Assembly: GCA_963703565.1 (NCBI GenBank)
Contig: CAVPEW010000016.1
Span: 1 to 29,500, forward strand
Direction: 5' to 3'
Length of the DNA: 29,500 nucleotides
Source: CAVPEW01 sp963703565
GTDB taxonomy: Bacteria; Actinomycetota; Acidimicrobiia; Acidimicrobiales; VFJN01
Under the pieces are notes generated by a model, which worked only from the letters and a program-made list of their open reading frames with translations, was not told the origin of the DNA and ran no database searches. Both the position numbers and the translations under genes were made by a program. Positions 16,256 to 23,937 of the stretch are shown piece after piece; the first letter of the stretch is position 1; every line of letters begins with the position of its first letter.

Positions 16256-16596
16256 GAAGCTGCGCGCCGGTGGTGGACGCCACCGGCGACCAGGTGGTCG
16301 GCGTGCTGGAGCGCGTCTGAGGCCAGCCGCTCGATGTGGTCGTTCTCGAGCGCGTAGAAGAGCCGGTTGCCGTCGCGGCGTACCCGCACGAGGTGTGCCG
16401 ACCGGAGCTTCGACAGGTGCTGCGACACCGCCGCTGGGCGTGAACCGACGTGGTCGGCGAGCTTGTTGACCGAGTGCTCCCCGTGGAGGAGCGTCCAGAT
16501 GATCCTGAGGCGAGTGGGATCGGCAAGGAGCTTGAAGACCGCGACCGCGGCGTCGAACTCGGCGGGTCCAGGCTGTCTCGTTAGCTGCGCAGACAC
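16252..16596 (-). CDS. ArsR/SmtB-family zinc sensor (CzrA-like)
   Basis: A 114-aa metal-responsive repressor, translationally coupled to the CDF exporter. The winged helix is FKLLADPTRLRIIWTLL and GSRPAAVSQHLSKLRSAHLVRV. The alpha-5 metal site is visible in NDHIERLASDALQHADH: His residues spaced 11 and then 3 apart, as in CzrA/NmtR (H86, H97, H100), with Asn where CzrA has Asp84. A His-rich tail (VHHRR) follows. Zn2+ or Co2+ is therefore the likely inducer. The GTG start at 16596 has no clear Shine-Dalgarno and may be leaderless. CCGACC-CCGTCAA-GGTCGG at 16619-16637 lies just upstream. Confidence 0.9.
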   Translation of the reverse strand: MSAQLTRQPGPAEFDAAVAVFKLLADPTRLRIIWTLLHGEHSVNKLADHVGSRPAAVSQHLSKLRSAHLVRVRRDGNRLFYALENDHIERLASDALQHADHLVAGGVHHRRAAS

Positions 16597-16761
16597 GCAG
16601 GTAGTTCACCAGGGCGCTCCGACCCCGTCAAGGTCGGCGATCGTCCACTGCGCGGCCCCGGCCGAGACCCCGATGCCGCCATTGACGGATCCATCACCAT
16701 GTGCTCACGGAGGTTCCCCGCTCTGCCGTCCGTTCGTCCTCGAGCGATCGAGTCGTTCGCG

Positions 16762-17205
16762 TCAGCTCATGGTGACCATGATGCGCATGCCGGCGGCGTA
16801 GTGCCCCTCCTGGTGGCAGCCGATCAGGAGATCCTCTCCCTGGGCGAAGGTGTGGGTGACCTGGCCGGTCTCGCCCGCCATGACGGTGATCCCGCCCTCG
16901 TCTCCCATGGTGTCGTGGCCGCCGCCCATCCCACGCATCTCCATCTCGTGGTCCTCCTGGGCGGCCTCGTCGCCGATGAAGGCATCGTGGGTGACAGCGC
17001 CCTCGTTGTGGAAGACGAACCGGACGGTCTCGCCCTCCTGGACGTCGACCGCGTCGGGGGAGAACTCGATGTCGAGCATGTCGATCTCCACGGTCCGAGG
17101 CGACGATGCGGTCCCGGCCGTCGTGTCATCGTCGCCGCACGCGGCGAGGGTCAGCGCCCCTACGGTGAGGGCGGCGACGGCGAGGCGGGACTTGCTAGGG
17201 GTCAT
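16762..17205 (-). CDS. Cupredoxin lipoprotein (type-1 copper site)
   Basis: A 147-aa secreted, lipid-anchored copper protein. The signal peptide ends in a lipobox LAAC (C23) followed by an acidic linker. The cupredoxin fold carries a full type-1 site: H73 (VTHDAF), C130, H135 and M140 in GCHQEGHYAAGM. An insert rich in Met and His (HEMEMRGMGGGHDTM, about 86-100) could hold extra Cu+. It may buffer or oxidise periplasmic copper, or carry electrons. I chose ATG 17205 because it gives a clean signal peptide with GGAG 8-9 nt upstream; the open frame continues upstream to 17421 without recognisable content. It diverges from the second copper operon across 312 bp. Confidence 0.9.
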   Translation of the reverse strand: MTPSKSRLAVAALTVGALTLAACGDDDTTAGTASSPRTVEIDMLDIEFSPDAVDVQEGETVRFVFHNEGAVTHDAFIGDEAAQEDHEMEMRGMGGGHDTMGDEGGITVMAGETGQVTHTFAQGEDLLIGCHQEGHYAAGMRIMVTMS

Positions 17206-17517
17206 GATGAGGCTCCGGTCGGACACGTGTCTTGCGGTGGGCGGCTCCGACGACGGTAGCTGCGTGACAACGACAGTGTGTAGTTGCTGTGCGGGCTCTC
17301 CCACCAGCTCCACGAGCTCGCCGGGCTCGGCGCGGCGGAGCACGGACAGGCGGCGTCGGCGGGGCCAGATGCCGGTTGTGTACGACGTGGTGAGCCCGCG
17401 GGCGCTCAGCACCGTCCCCACGGCGACCTTCGGGTCATGAGCGGTGGAGGATCACGGTTCGCCGATCCGTAGTGGCCCCGGATGCCGTCAGCGGTCGGTC
17501 CCGCCAGGATGGGTGCC
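17206..17517. other. Divergent intergenic region of the second copper cluster
   Basis: 312 bp between the cupredoxin lipoprotein and the receiver-like gene. It holds one clear inverted repeat (17268-17286). The rest is coding-like in composition and open on the minus strand (for example a segment reading RRAEPGELVELVGEPAQQ), but I recognise no family; it may be a gene remnant or long 5' leaders. Confidence 0.5.
17268..17286. promoter_or_regulatory. BlaI/CopY-like palindrome upstream of the cupredoxin gene
   Basis: CAACGACAGTGTGTAGTTG has 8-bp arms around a GTG centre with one mismatch (CAACgACA / TGTaGTTG). It lies 63-81 nt upstream of the cupredoxin start. Its core CGACA-NNN-TGTAG recurs upstream of the blaI-type gene (26678-26690). 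BlaI/MecI/CopY repressors bind TACA...TGTA-type palindromes, so this is a candidate operator. Confidence 0.55.
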
Positions 17518-18033
17518 ATGCCTGACCGACAAGGCATCACGCATCGTGCTGCAAGCCCGGAGGGTGGCTGCCCGCTGCAGCTGACGTTGCCCGTCGTGCT
17601 GGACGCCATCCGGCACCCGGTGATGCGCCGCTGGAGTGACGAGCTCCTCGCGGCCGAACCCGGGTGCTGGACGGTTGCGGAACCCGAGGCGGGCGAGATG
17701 CTCGTCGACGCCATCGCCCGCACCGAGCCCGACGTCGTGGTGGTCGACACCGTCGACTTCCCCGCCTGCTGCCTGGCCGCGCTCGACGCGCTCCCGCCCG
17801 GCCACGTGGTCGTGATCGGGCCCGAACCGGATCCCGCCTATCGCAGCGCAGCGCTGGCCCAGGGTGCGGCGGCCTGGGTGAGCCGAGACCACGTGGGCGA
17901 CGAGCTCGCCGCCGCGGTCCGCACGGCACTGGGATGCCCGTACGAGGTCTGCCCGCAGGAGATGGCGCAGCCCACCCGCCCCCGGGCGCGCGCGACGTCA
18001 TCCGCAACACCAACTGGAGGTCTGTCGCCATGA
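17518..18033 (+). CDS. Cys-rich response-regulator-receiver-like protein
   Basis: A 171-aa protein with a degenerate receiver-like fold and no DNA-binding domain. TEPDVVVVDTVDFP resembles the strand carrying the phospho-acceptor Asp, HVVVIGPEPDP the next strand, and AAWVSRDHVGDELAAAVRTAL the end of the fold, with Arg where the conserved Lys is expected. It has six cysteines (in GGCPLQ, PGCW, ACCLAAL and GCPYEVC), unusual for a receiver. Its TGA overlaps the ATG of the cupredoxin-ATPase fusion (ATGA at 18030-18033), tying it to copper transport. It could be a redox or copper-responsive protein; no function is proven. ATG 17518 was chosen over an upstream GTG-type start. Confidence 0.7.
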   Translation: MPDRQGITHRAASPEGGCPLQLTLPVVLDAIRHPVMRRWSDELLAAEPGCWTVAEPEAGEMLVDAIARTEPDVVVVDTVDFPACCLAALDALPPGHVVVIGPEPDPAYRSAALAQGAAAWVSRDHVGDELAAAVRTALGCPYEVCPQEMAQPTRPRARATSSATPTGGLSP

Positions 18034-20759
18034 ACGTCGCCGATGTCGTGGTCGTGGTCGCCGCCGTGCTGTTGAGCGCGGGGCTGTGGCGGTTCTTCTT
18101 CGGAGCCAAGGAGGCGAGCCGGGCCGAGCTGCGTGACGGTGTGCAGGAGGTGACGGTGACCGTGAAGGGCGGCTACTCGCCCGACCGGGTCGAGGTCCGC
18201 CAGGGCGTCCCGGTCCGGTTGGTCTTCGACCGCCAGGAGACCGGTGACTGCACGTCACGGGTGGTGTTCTCCGACTTCGGCATCAACAGGTCCCTGCCCG
18301 CCTACGCCACCACGGCGGTCGAGCTGTTGCCCGAGCACGTCGGCGAGTTCGGGTTCGCCTGCGGGATGAACATGGTGCACGGCACCCTCGTGGTCGTCGA
18401 CGACGGCCACGACTCCGGCGTCGACGGCGACGCCAACCCGGTCGGCCGGGTCGAGCAGCCTGCCAGCCCCGACAGCCACGCCCACGGCAACGGCCACGTG
18501 GCAGCGCCCGCCGGCGGGGCCGAGGGTGCCGACGCCGAGGCCGAGGCCCGCCGGGTCGAGGTCGCCGACCTGACCCGCCGGGTGTTGCTCGGCGCGGTGT
18601 TGAGCGTCCCGGTGGCGTTCACGGTGATGGCGGCCGAGCTGTTCGACGTCGACTGGGTGCCCGAGTTCATGATGAACCGGTGGTTGCAGCTCGCCCTGAT
18701 CGCGCCGGTCATGGTCTACGTGGGCTGGCCCATCCACCGGACCGGGTGGCTGACGCTGCGGCACCGCACCGCCGACATGAACACGCTGATCATGCTGGGC
18801 ACCGTCGCCGCGTTCGCCTACAGCCTGGTGGTCACCGTCGCCCCGACCCTGCTGCCCGACGACGTCCGCGAGGTGTACTACGAGGCGGTCGGGGTGATCA
18901 TCACCCTGATCCTGCTCGGCCGCCTCCTGGAGGCGAAGGCGAAGGCGGGAACCGGTGAGGCGATCCGCCAGCTGATCGGCATGCAGGCCCGCACCGCCCG
19001 CGTGATCCGCGACGGAACCGAGGCCGAGGTCCCGATCGAAGAGGTCGTGCCCGGCGATGTGGTCGTCGTCCGGCCGGGCGAGAAGATCCCCGTCGACGGC
19101 GAGGTCACCGAAGGCACCTCGGCGGTCGACGAGTCGATGATCACCGGCGAGCCGATCCCGGTGACCAAGGTGGCCGGCGACACCGTGATCGGCGCCACCA
19201 TCAACCAGACCGGATCGTTCCGGTACCGGGCCACCAAGGTCGGCGCCGACACGATGCTGGCCCAGATCATCAAGATGGTCGAGGCCGCCCAGGCGTCCAA
19301 GGCCCCGATCCAGCGCCTCGCCGACCTGGTGTCGAGCTACTTCGTCCCGGCGGTGGTGCTCATCGCCACCTGGACCTTCGTCGCCTGGTTCCTGGTCGGG
19401 CCGACCCCGGCGTTCACGTTCGCGCTGGTGGCGGCGGTGGCGGTGCTGATCATCGCCTGCCCGTGCGCCCTCGGGCTGGCCACGCCGCTGTCGATCATGG
19501 TCGGCACCGGCAAGGGCGCCACCTCGGGCATCCTGATCCGCTCGGCCGAAGCGCTCGAGACCGCCCACAAGCTCGACACGGTCATCCTCGACAAGACCGG
19601 CACCATCACCAAGGGCGCCCCCGCCCTCACCGACGTGCTCGTCACCGGCGCGCTCACCGACCTCGAGCTGCTGCGCCTCGTCGCGTCGGCGGAACGGTCC
19701 TCGGAGCACCCGCTGGGCGCGGCCATCGTCACTGGTGCCCAGGATCGAGGTCTCGAGCTGACCGAGCCGTCCGAGTTCGACTCGGTCACCGGCCAGGGCC
19801 TTCGGGCGGTGGTCGACGGCCGCCAGGTCCTGGCCGGCAACCGGCGTCTCCTCGACGGCGCCGGCATCGACGCCTCCGGGCTCGACGCCCACGCCGACCG
19901 GCTCTCCGCCGACGGCAAGACCCCGATGCTGGCCGCCGTCGACGGCGCCGCCGCCGGCGTCATCGCGGTGGCCGACACCATCAAGGACGACTCGGTCGCC
20001 GCCGTCGCCGCGCTGCAGGACCTCGGGGTCGAGGTCATCATGATCACCGGCGACAACCGCCGCACCGCGGCGGCCATCGCCCGAACCGTCGGCATCGACC
20101 GGGTCCTCGCCGAGGTGCTGCCCGAGCACAAGGCCAACGAGGTCCGGCGCCTCCAGGGCGAAGGCCGCGTGGTGGGCATGGTCGGCGACGGCATCAACGA
20201 CGCCCCCGCCCTGGCCCAGGCCGACGTCGGCTCCGCCATCGGCACCGGCACCGACGTCGCCATCGAGTCCAGCGACATCACCCTGGTGTCCGGGGCGCTG
20301 TCGGGGCTGGTGACCGCCATCCGGCTGTCGCGGGCCGCGATGCGCAACATCCGCCAGAACCTGGTCCTGGCCTTCGTCTACAACAGCGTCGGCATCCCCA
20401 TCGCCGCCGGCGTGCTCTACCCGTTCTTCGGGATCCGGCTCAGCCCGATCATCGCTGCCGCGGCGATGGCTGCCTCGTCGCTGTCGGTGGTCACCAACGC
20501 CAACAGGCTCCGGCGCTTCCACGCCCCACCGCTGCCCACCGGTGTGACCGCCCGGGTCGTCGAGCCCACCGTCGAGGTGGGCGCCGACCCCGAGCCCGCA
20601 CCGGAGGCCACCGACCCCGTCTGCGGCATGAGGGTCGACCCCGCCACCGCGCTCTCGGTCACCGGCGAGGGTCACGAGCACTACTTCTGCTCACCGGGAT
20701 GCCGCGACACCTTCAGCGCCGACCCCGACCGCTACCTCCGCGCACCCGCAAGGAGCTGA
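18030..20759 (+). CDS. Cupredoxin-P1B-type Cu+ ATPase-YHS fusion protein
   Basis: A 909-aa Cu+ exporter with an unusual layout. A membrane helix (about 4-22) is followed by a cupredoxin-like domain (40-124) with C74 and the CGMNMVH cluster (C111, M113, M115, H117), then a His/Ala-rich linker (125-175) and the ATPase: helix pair MA/MB (184-240), TGE (372-374), CPC (477-479), phosphorylated D521 in DKTGTITKG, SSEHPLG, GDGINDAPALAQ, YNSVGIPI and MAASSLSVVTN. The usual HMA domain is missing. Instead the C-terminus (last 50 residues) is a YHS/TRASH-type domain with DPVCGM and YFCSPGC, a plausible metal-binding finger. Metal-site motifs indicate Cu+. GGAGG lies 9 nt before the ATG. It is the second Cu+ ATPase in the window and heads the overlapping operon that ends with acetate kinase. 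Confidence 0.92.
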   Translation: MNVADVVVVVAAVLLSAGLWRFFFGAKEASRAELRDGVQEVTVTVKGGYSPDRVEVRQGVPVRLVFDRQETGDCTSRVVFSDFGINRSLPAYATTAVELLPEHVGEFGFACGMNMVHGTLVVVDDGHDSGVDGDANPVGRVEQPASPDSHAHGNGHVAAPAGGAEGADAEAEARRVEVADLTRRVLLGAVLSVPVAFTVMAAELFDVDWVPEFMMNRWLQLALIAPVMVYVGWPIHRTGWLTLRHRTADMNTLIMLGTVAAFAYSLVVTVAPTLLPDDVREVYYEAVGVIITLILLGRLLEAKAKAGTGEAIRQLIGMQARTARVIRDGTEAEVPIEEVVPGDVVVVRPGEKIPVDGEVTEGTSAVDESMITGEPIPVTKVAGDTVIGATINQTGSFRYRATKVGADTMLAQIIKMVEAAQASKAPIQRLADLVSSYFVPAVVLIATWTFVAWFLVGPTPAFTFALVAAVAVLIIACPCALGLATPLSIMVGTGKGATSGILIRSAEALETAHKLDTVILDKTGTITKGAPALTDVLVTGALTDLELLRLVASAERSSEHPLGAAIVTGAQDRGLELTEPSEFDSVTGQGLRAVVDGRQVLAGNRRLLDGAGIDASGLDAHADRLSADGKTPMLAAVDGAAAGVIAVADTIKDDSVAAVAALQDLGVEVIMITGDNRRTAAAIARTVGIDRVLAEVLPEHKANEVRRLQGEGRVVGMVGDGINDAPALAQADVGSAIGTGTDVAIESSDITLVSGALSGLVTAIRLSRAAMRNIRQNLVLAFVYNSVGIPIAAGVLYPFFGIRLSPIIAAAAMAASSLSVVTNANRLRRFHAPPLPTGVTARVVEPTVEVGADPEPAPEATDPVCGMRVDPATALSVTGEGHEHYFCSPGCRDTFSADPDRYLRAPARS

Positions 20760-20765
20760 ATCGCC

Positions 20766-21041
20766 ATGGCCATCACAACGATCTTCGCCCAGCTGGTCGC
20801 CGACAACGACGGTTGGGGTCACATGCGCGGCTGGGGCGGCGGCTGGATGTGGCTGTGGGGGACCCTCATGATGTCCTCCTGGGTGGCGATCATCGCCGCC
20901 GCGATCTGGTTCGTCACCCGAGCACGCGACCGCACCGCCTCCCCAGGCGGCGGCCGGGCCCGGGAGATCCTCGACGAGCGCTACGCCCGAGGCGAGCTCA
21001 CCACCGACGAGTACCGAGAACGCCTCGACCACCTCGGCTGA
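20766..21041 (+). CDS. SHOCT-domain small membrane protein
   Basis: A 91-aa protein. A Gly/Trp/Met-rich N-terminus (HMRGWGGGWMWLWG) leads into one membrane helix (about 36-52). A C-terminal SHOCT motif follows (AREILDERYARGELTTDEYRERLDHL), a short module found at the ends of many bacterial proteins and linked to oligomerisation. It begins 6 bp after the ATPase fusion, so it is in the same transcript. Small SHOCT membrane proteins are common next to copper-export genes in actinobacteria; the role is unknown. Confidence 0.88.
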   Translation: MAITTIFAQLVADNDGWGHMRGWGGGWMWLWGTLMMSSWVAIIAAAIWFVTRARDRTASPGGGRAREILDERYARGELTTDEYRERLDHLG

Positions 21042-21078
21042 GCAGCGACCGCCGACGACTCCAAGGAGCGACCTTCCC

Positions 21079-21363
21079 ATGACCGACACCCACCACGACC
21101 CCCACGACCAGGTCCCCGCCCGGGCCGGGCAGCCGACCCCGCCCCGCGGGCAGATGGACAGCCGGATGATGTGGGTGATGATGCTCGGCTGCTGCCTGGC
21201 CATCCCCCTGGCCCTCGCCATAGGCGGCGTCGGCCTCGGCAGCGCCGCCGGGCTCAGCCCCTGGCTGCTCGGCGTTGCCGCCGTGCTCGCCGTCGCCCTC
21301 GTCGTCACCCACCGCATCTCGAGCGGCCCCCGCTGTGACCCGCCGCCCGATGACCATGCCTGA
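21079..21363 (+). CDS. Small two-helix membrane protein
   Basis: A 94-aa protein with a His/Asp-rich start (MTDTHHDPHDQ), a Met-rich segment (MDSRMMWVMMLGCC) entering one helix, and a second helix (LLGVAAVLAVALVVTHRI). The tail has one further Cys and DDHA. The pattern resembles DUF2933-like peptides of metal operons, but I cannot assign a family firmly. GGAG lies upstream and the gene sits 37 bp after the SHOCT gene. Its end overlaps the next reading frame. Confidence 0.75.
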   Translation: MTDTHHDPHDQVPARAGQPTPPRGQMDSRMMWVMMLGCCLAIPLALAIGGVGLGSAAGLSPWLLGVAAVLAVALVVTHRISSGPRCDPPPDDHA

Positions 21364-21565
21364 CCCCGACATCGGCGCCAGCGCCGATGTCGCCCGCCGC
21401 TACGACCGCATCGCCCGCTTCTACGACGCCCTCGGGGACAACATCGGGGCCGGTGGCCTCCACCTCGTCGAGGTGCGCCGGCAAGGCGTGTGGCGCGAGA
21501 TCGTCGCCCGGCGAGCGTCGCGGGCCGAGTCCGTACCAGCCGGTCGCCAGGAGACGCTCCGATGA
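21350..21565 (+). pseudogene. N-terminal stump of a class I SAM methyltransferase
   Basis: 71 codons starting ATGACCATG. The opening DVARRYDRIARFYDAL is the standard N-terminus of UbiE-like methyltransferases. The SAM-binding motif I (GxGxG) and everything after it are absent: the frame ends after about 45 more residues of uncertain homology. It overlaps the previous gene by 14 bp and the phosphoketolase start by 4 bp (ATGA), so it could still be translated as a leader coupling phosphoketolase to the copper operon. It is most simply a deletion remnant. Confidence 0.65.
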
Positions 21566-23937
21566 AGGTCGTCGACGCCCACCCGCTCGACGACACCGAG
21601 CTCGCGCGCGTCGACGCGTGGTGGCGGGCGGCCAACTACCTGTCGGTCGGGCAGATCTACCTGTTGGCCAACCCCCTGCTGCGCGAGCCACTCCGAGCCG
21701 CCGACGTAAAGTCGCGGCTGCTCGGCCATTGGGGGACCAGTCCCGGGCTGAACCTCGTGCAGGCTCACCTCAACCGGGTCATCGCGGCCCGGGATCTCGA
21801 CTGCATCTACGTGTTCGGCCCGGGTCACGGCGGACCGGCCGCGGTGGCCGGGGCGTGGCTGGACGGCAGCTACAGCGAGATCTACCCGACGATCGGCCGC
21901 GACGAGGCCGGCATGGGCCGGCTCTTCCGGCAGTTCTCCTTCCCGGGCGGTGTCCCCAGCCACGTGGCCCCGGAGACCCCCGGCTCCATCCATGAAGGCG
22001 GCGAGCTCGGCTACTCCCTGGCCCACGCCTACGGCGCCGCGTTCGACAACCCCGACCTCGTGGTGGCCTGCGTGATCGGCGACGGCGAGGCCGAGACCGG
22101 GCCGCTGGCCGCGGCGTGGCACTCCACCAAGTTCATCGACCCCGCCCGGGACGGGGCAGTTCTGCCGATCCTGCACCTCAACGGCTACAAGATCGCCAAC
22201 CCCGCCGTGCTCGCCCGCATCGGCGACGACGAGCTGGCGGCACTGCTGACGGGTTGTGGCCACATGCCCTACCTCGTCGAGGGGGACGACCCTGCCGAGG
22301 TGCACCAGCGCCTGGCCGCCACCCTCGACCAGGCTCTCGATGCCATCGGTGACATCCAGTCCGAGGCCCGGGCCGGCCACGGTCGCGGGCGGCCGGCCTG
22401 GCCGATGATCGTGCTGCGCACCCCGAAGGGATGGACCGGCCCGGCCACCGTCGACGGCCTGCCGGTGGAGGGCACGTGGCGATCCCACCAGGTTCCACTC
22501 GCCCAGGTGCGCACCAACCCCGAGCACCTCGCCCAGCTCGAGGCGTGGCTGCGCAGCTACCGGCCCGACGAGCTCTTCGACGACGCCGGGCATCCGGTCC
22601 CCGAGGTCGCGGGCTGGCTCCCGGCCGGGCGGCGACGCCTGGGATCGAACCCGCATGCCAACGGCGGTGTGTTGCGCCGCGACCTCGACCTCCCACCCAT
22701 CGCCGCTCACGCGGTCCCCCTCGCCGCCCCGGGCAGCGCCGAGGCCGAGGCCACCAGGGTCCTCGGTGGCTGGCTCCGCGACGTCATGGCCGCCAACGAG
22801 GCGCACGCCAACTTCCGCCTCGTCGGGCCCGACGAGACCGCCTCCAACCGCCTCGCCGCCTTGCTCGAGGTCACCGACAAGGCCTGGATGGCCGAGCGGC
22901 TGGCGACCGACGAGCACCTCGCCCCCGACGGGCGGGTGATGGAGATCCTGTCCGAGCACACCTGCCAGGGATGGCTCGAGGGCTACCTGCTGACCGGCCG
23001 CCACGGGCTGTTCAACTGCTACGAGGCGTTCATCCACATCGTCGACTCGATGTTCAACCAGCACGCCAAGTGGCTCAAGGTGTCCCGGGAGCTGCCGTGG
23101 CGCCAGCCGATCGCGTCGCTCAACTACCTGCTGTCGAGCCACGTGTGGCGCCAGGACCACAACGGCTTCTCCCACCAGGACCCCGGGTTCATCGACCACG
23201 TGGTCAACAAGTCAGCCGACGTCGTGCGGGTCTACCTGCCACCAGACGCCAACTGCCTCCTGTCGATCGCCGACCACTGCCTGGCCAGCACCGATCTCGT
23301 CAACGTGATCGTGGCCGGCAAGCAGCCCATGCCCACCTGGCTCACCCTGCCCGAGGCCGAGCTGCACTGCGCCCGGGGCATCGGCATCTGGCCCTTCGCC
23401 TCCCACGACGGCGACGACCCCGACGTGGTGCTCGCCTGCGCCGGCGACGTCCCCACCCTCGAGACCCTCGCCGCCGCCAGCCTGCTGCGCGAGCACCTCC
23501 CGGACCTGCGGGTACGGGTGGTCAACGTCGTGGACCTCATGCGCCTCCAACCGCCGACCGAGCACCCCCACGGCTTGCCCGACCCCCAGTTCGACGCTCT
23601 GTTCACCGCCGATCGGCCCGTCATCTTCGCCTACCACGGCTACCCGTGGCTGATCCACCGGCTCGCCTACCGGCGCGCCAACCACGCCAACCTCCACGTG
23701 CGCGGCTACAAGGAGCGGGGCACGACCACCACGCCCTTCGACATGGTCATGCTCAACGACCTCGACCGCTACCACCTCGTCATGGACGTCATCGACCGCG
23801 TCCCCAGCCTCGGCCAACGGGCCGCCGAGCTCCGCCAGGCCATGGTGGATGCCCGCACCACGGCCCGGGCCTGGACCCGCACCTACGGCGAGGACCACCC
23901 CGACGTCACGGGTTGGACCTGGCAGCCGGCGCGATGA
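21562..23937 (+). CDS. xfp: Phosphoketolase (xylulose-5-P / fructose-6-P)
   Basis: A 791-aa thiamine-diphosphate enzyme, the normal length for the family, that splits xylulose-5-phosphate (and probably fructose-6-phosphate) with phosphate to acetyl-phosphate. Markers are WWRAANYLSVGQIYL, GHWGTSPGLN, GPGHGGPA, IGDGEAETGP (thiamine-diphosphate/Mg2+ binding), SEHTCQGWLEGYLLTGRHG, CYEAFIHIVDSM, and VWRQDHNGFSHQDPGF. The start overlaps the methyltransferase stump and the stop overlaps acetate kinase (both ATGA). With acetate kinase it forms a two-step route from sugar phosphate to acetate and ATP needing no respiration. Its place at the end of a copper-export operon is unusual. Confidence 0.96.
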   Translation: MKVVDAHPLDDTELARVDAWWRAANYLSVGQIYLLANPLLREPLRAADVKSRLLGHWGTSPGLNLVQAHLNRVIAARDLDCIYVFGPGHGGPAAVAGAWLDGSYSEIYPTIGRDEAGMGRLFRQFSFPGGVPSHVAPETPGSIHEGGELGYSLAHAYGAAFDNPDLVVACVIGDGEAETGPLAAAWHSTKFIDPARDGAVLPILHLNGYKIANPAVLARIGDDELAALLTGCGHMPYLVEGDDPAEVHQRLAATLDQALDAIGDIQSEARAGHGRGRPAWPMIVLRTPKGWTGPATVDGLPVEGTWRSHQVPLAQVRTNPEHLAQLEAWLRSYRPDELFDDAGHPVPEVAGWLPAGRRRLGSNPHANGGVLRRDLDLPPIAAHAVPLAAPGSAEAEATRVLGGWLRDVMAANEAHANFRLVGPDETASNRLAALLEVTDKAWMAERLATDEHLAPDGRVMEILSEHTCQGWLEGYLLTGRHGLFNCYEAFIHIVDSMFNQHAKWLKVSRELPWRQPIASLNYLLSSHVWRQDHNGFSHQDPGFIDHVVNKSADVVRVYLPPDANCLLSIADHCLASTDLVNVIVAGKQPMPTWLTLPEAELHCARGIGIWPFASHDGDDPDVVLACAGDVPTLETLAAASLLREHLPDLRVRVVNVVDLMRLQPPTEHPHGLPDPQFDALFTADRPVIFAYHGYPWLIHRLAYRRANHANLHVRGYKERGTTTTPFDMVMLNDLDRYHLVMDVIDRVPSLGQRAAELRQAMVDARTTARAWTRTYGEDHPDVTGWTWQPAR

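Noticed and set aside
15122..16609. 495-codon version of the CDF exporter starting upstream of 16255
   Set aside because: The extra N-terminus is the ArsR coding region read out of frame; the ATG at 16255 overlaps the ArsR stop as a coupled start.
16619..16637. CCGACC-CCGTCAA-GGTCGG hairpin as an ArsR operator
   Set aside because: It does not resemble the AT-rich 12-2-12 sites of CzrA-like repressors; it could be a weak terminator after the cupredoxin gene, but the distance (over 120 nt) is long.
17206..17421. N-terminal extension of the cupredoxin lipoprotein to 17421
   Set aside because: The extension would bury the signal peptide and lipobox and includes the palindrome at 17268-17286; the internal ATG has a ribosome site and gives a normal lipoprotein.
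18255..20681. 808-codon open frame antisense to the cupredoxin-ATPase fusion
   Set aside because: It shadows a well-conserved ATPase, has Asp/Gly/His-rich low-complexity composition and no recognisable domain. Long antisense frames are normal at this GC content.
21733..21744. GGGAC-CA-GTCCC palindrome resembling a DosR box
   Set aside because: It lies inside the phosphoketolase and encodes part of the conserved GHWGTSPGLN motif; the spacing is shorter than the DosR consensus and it is not upstream of any start.
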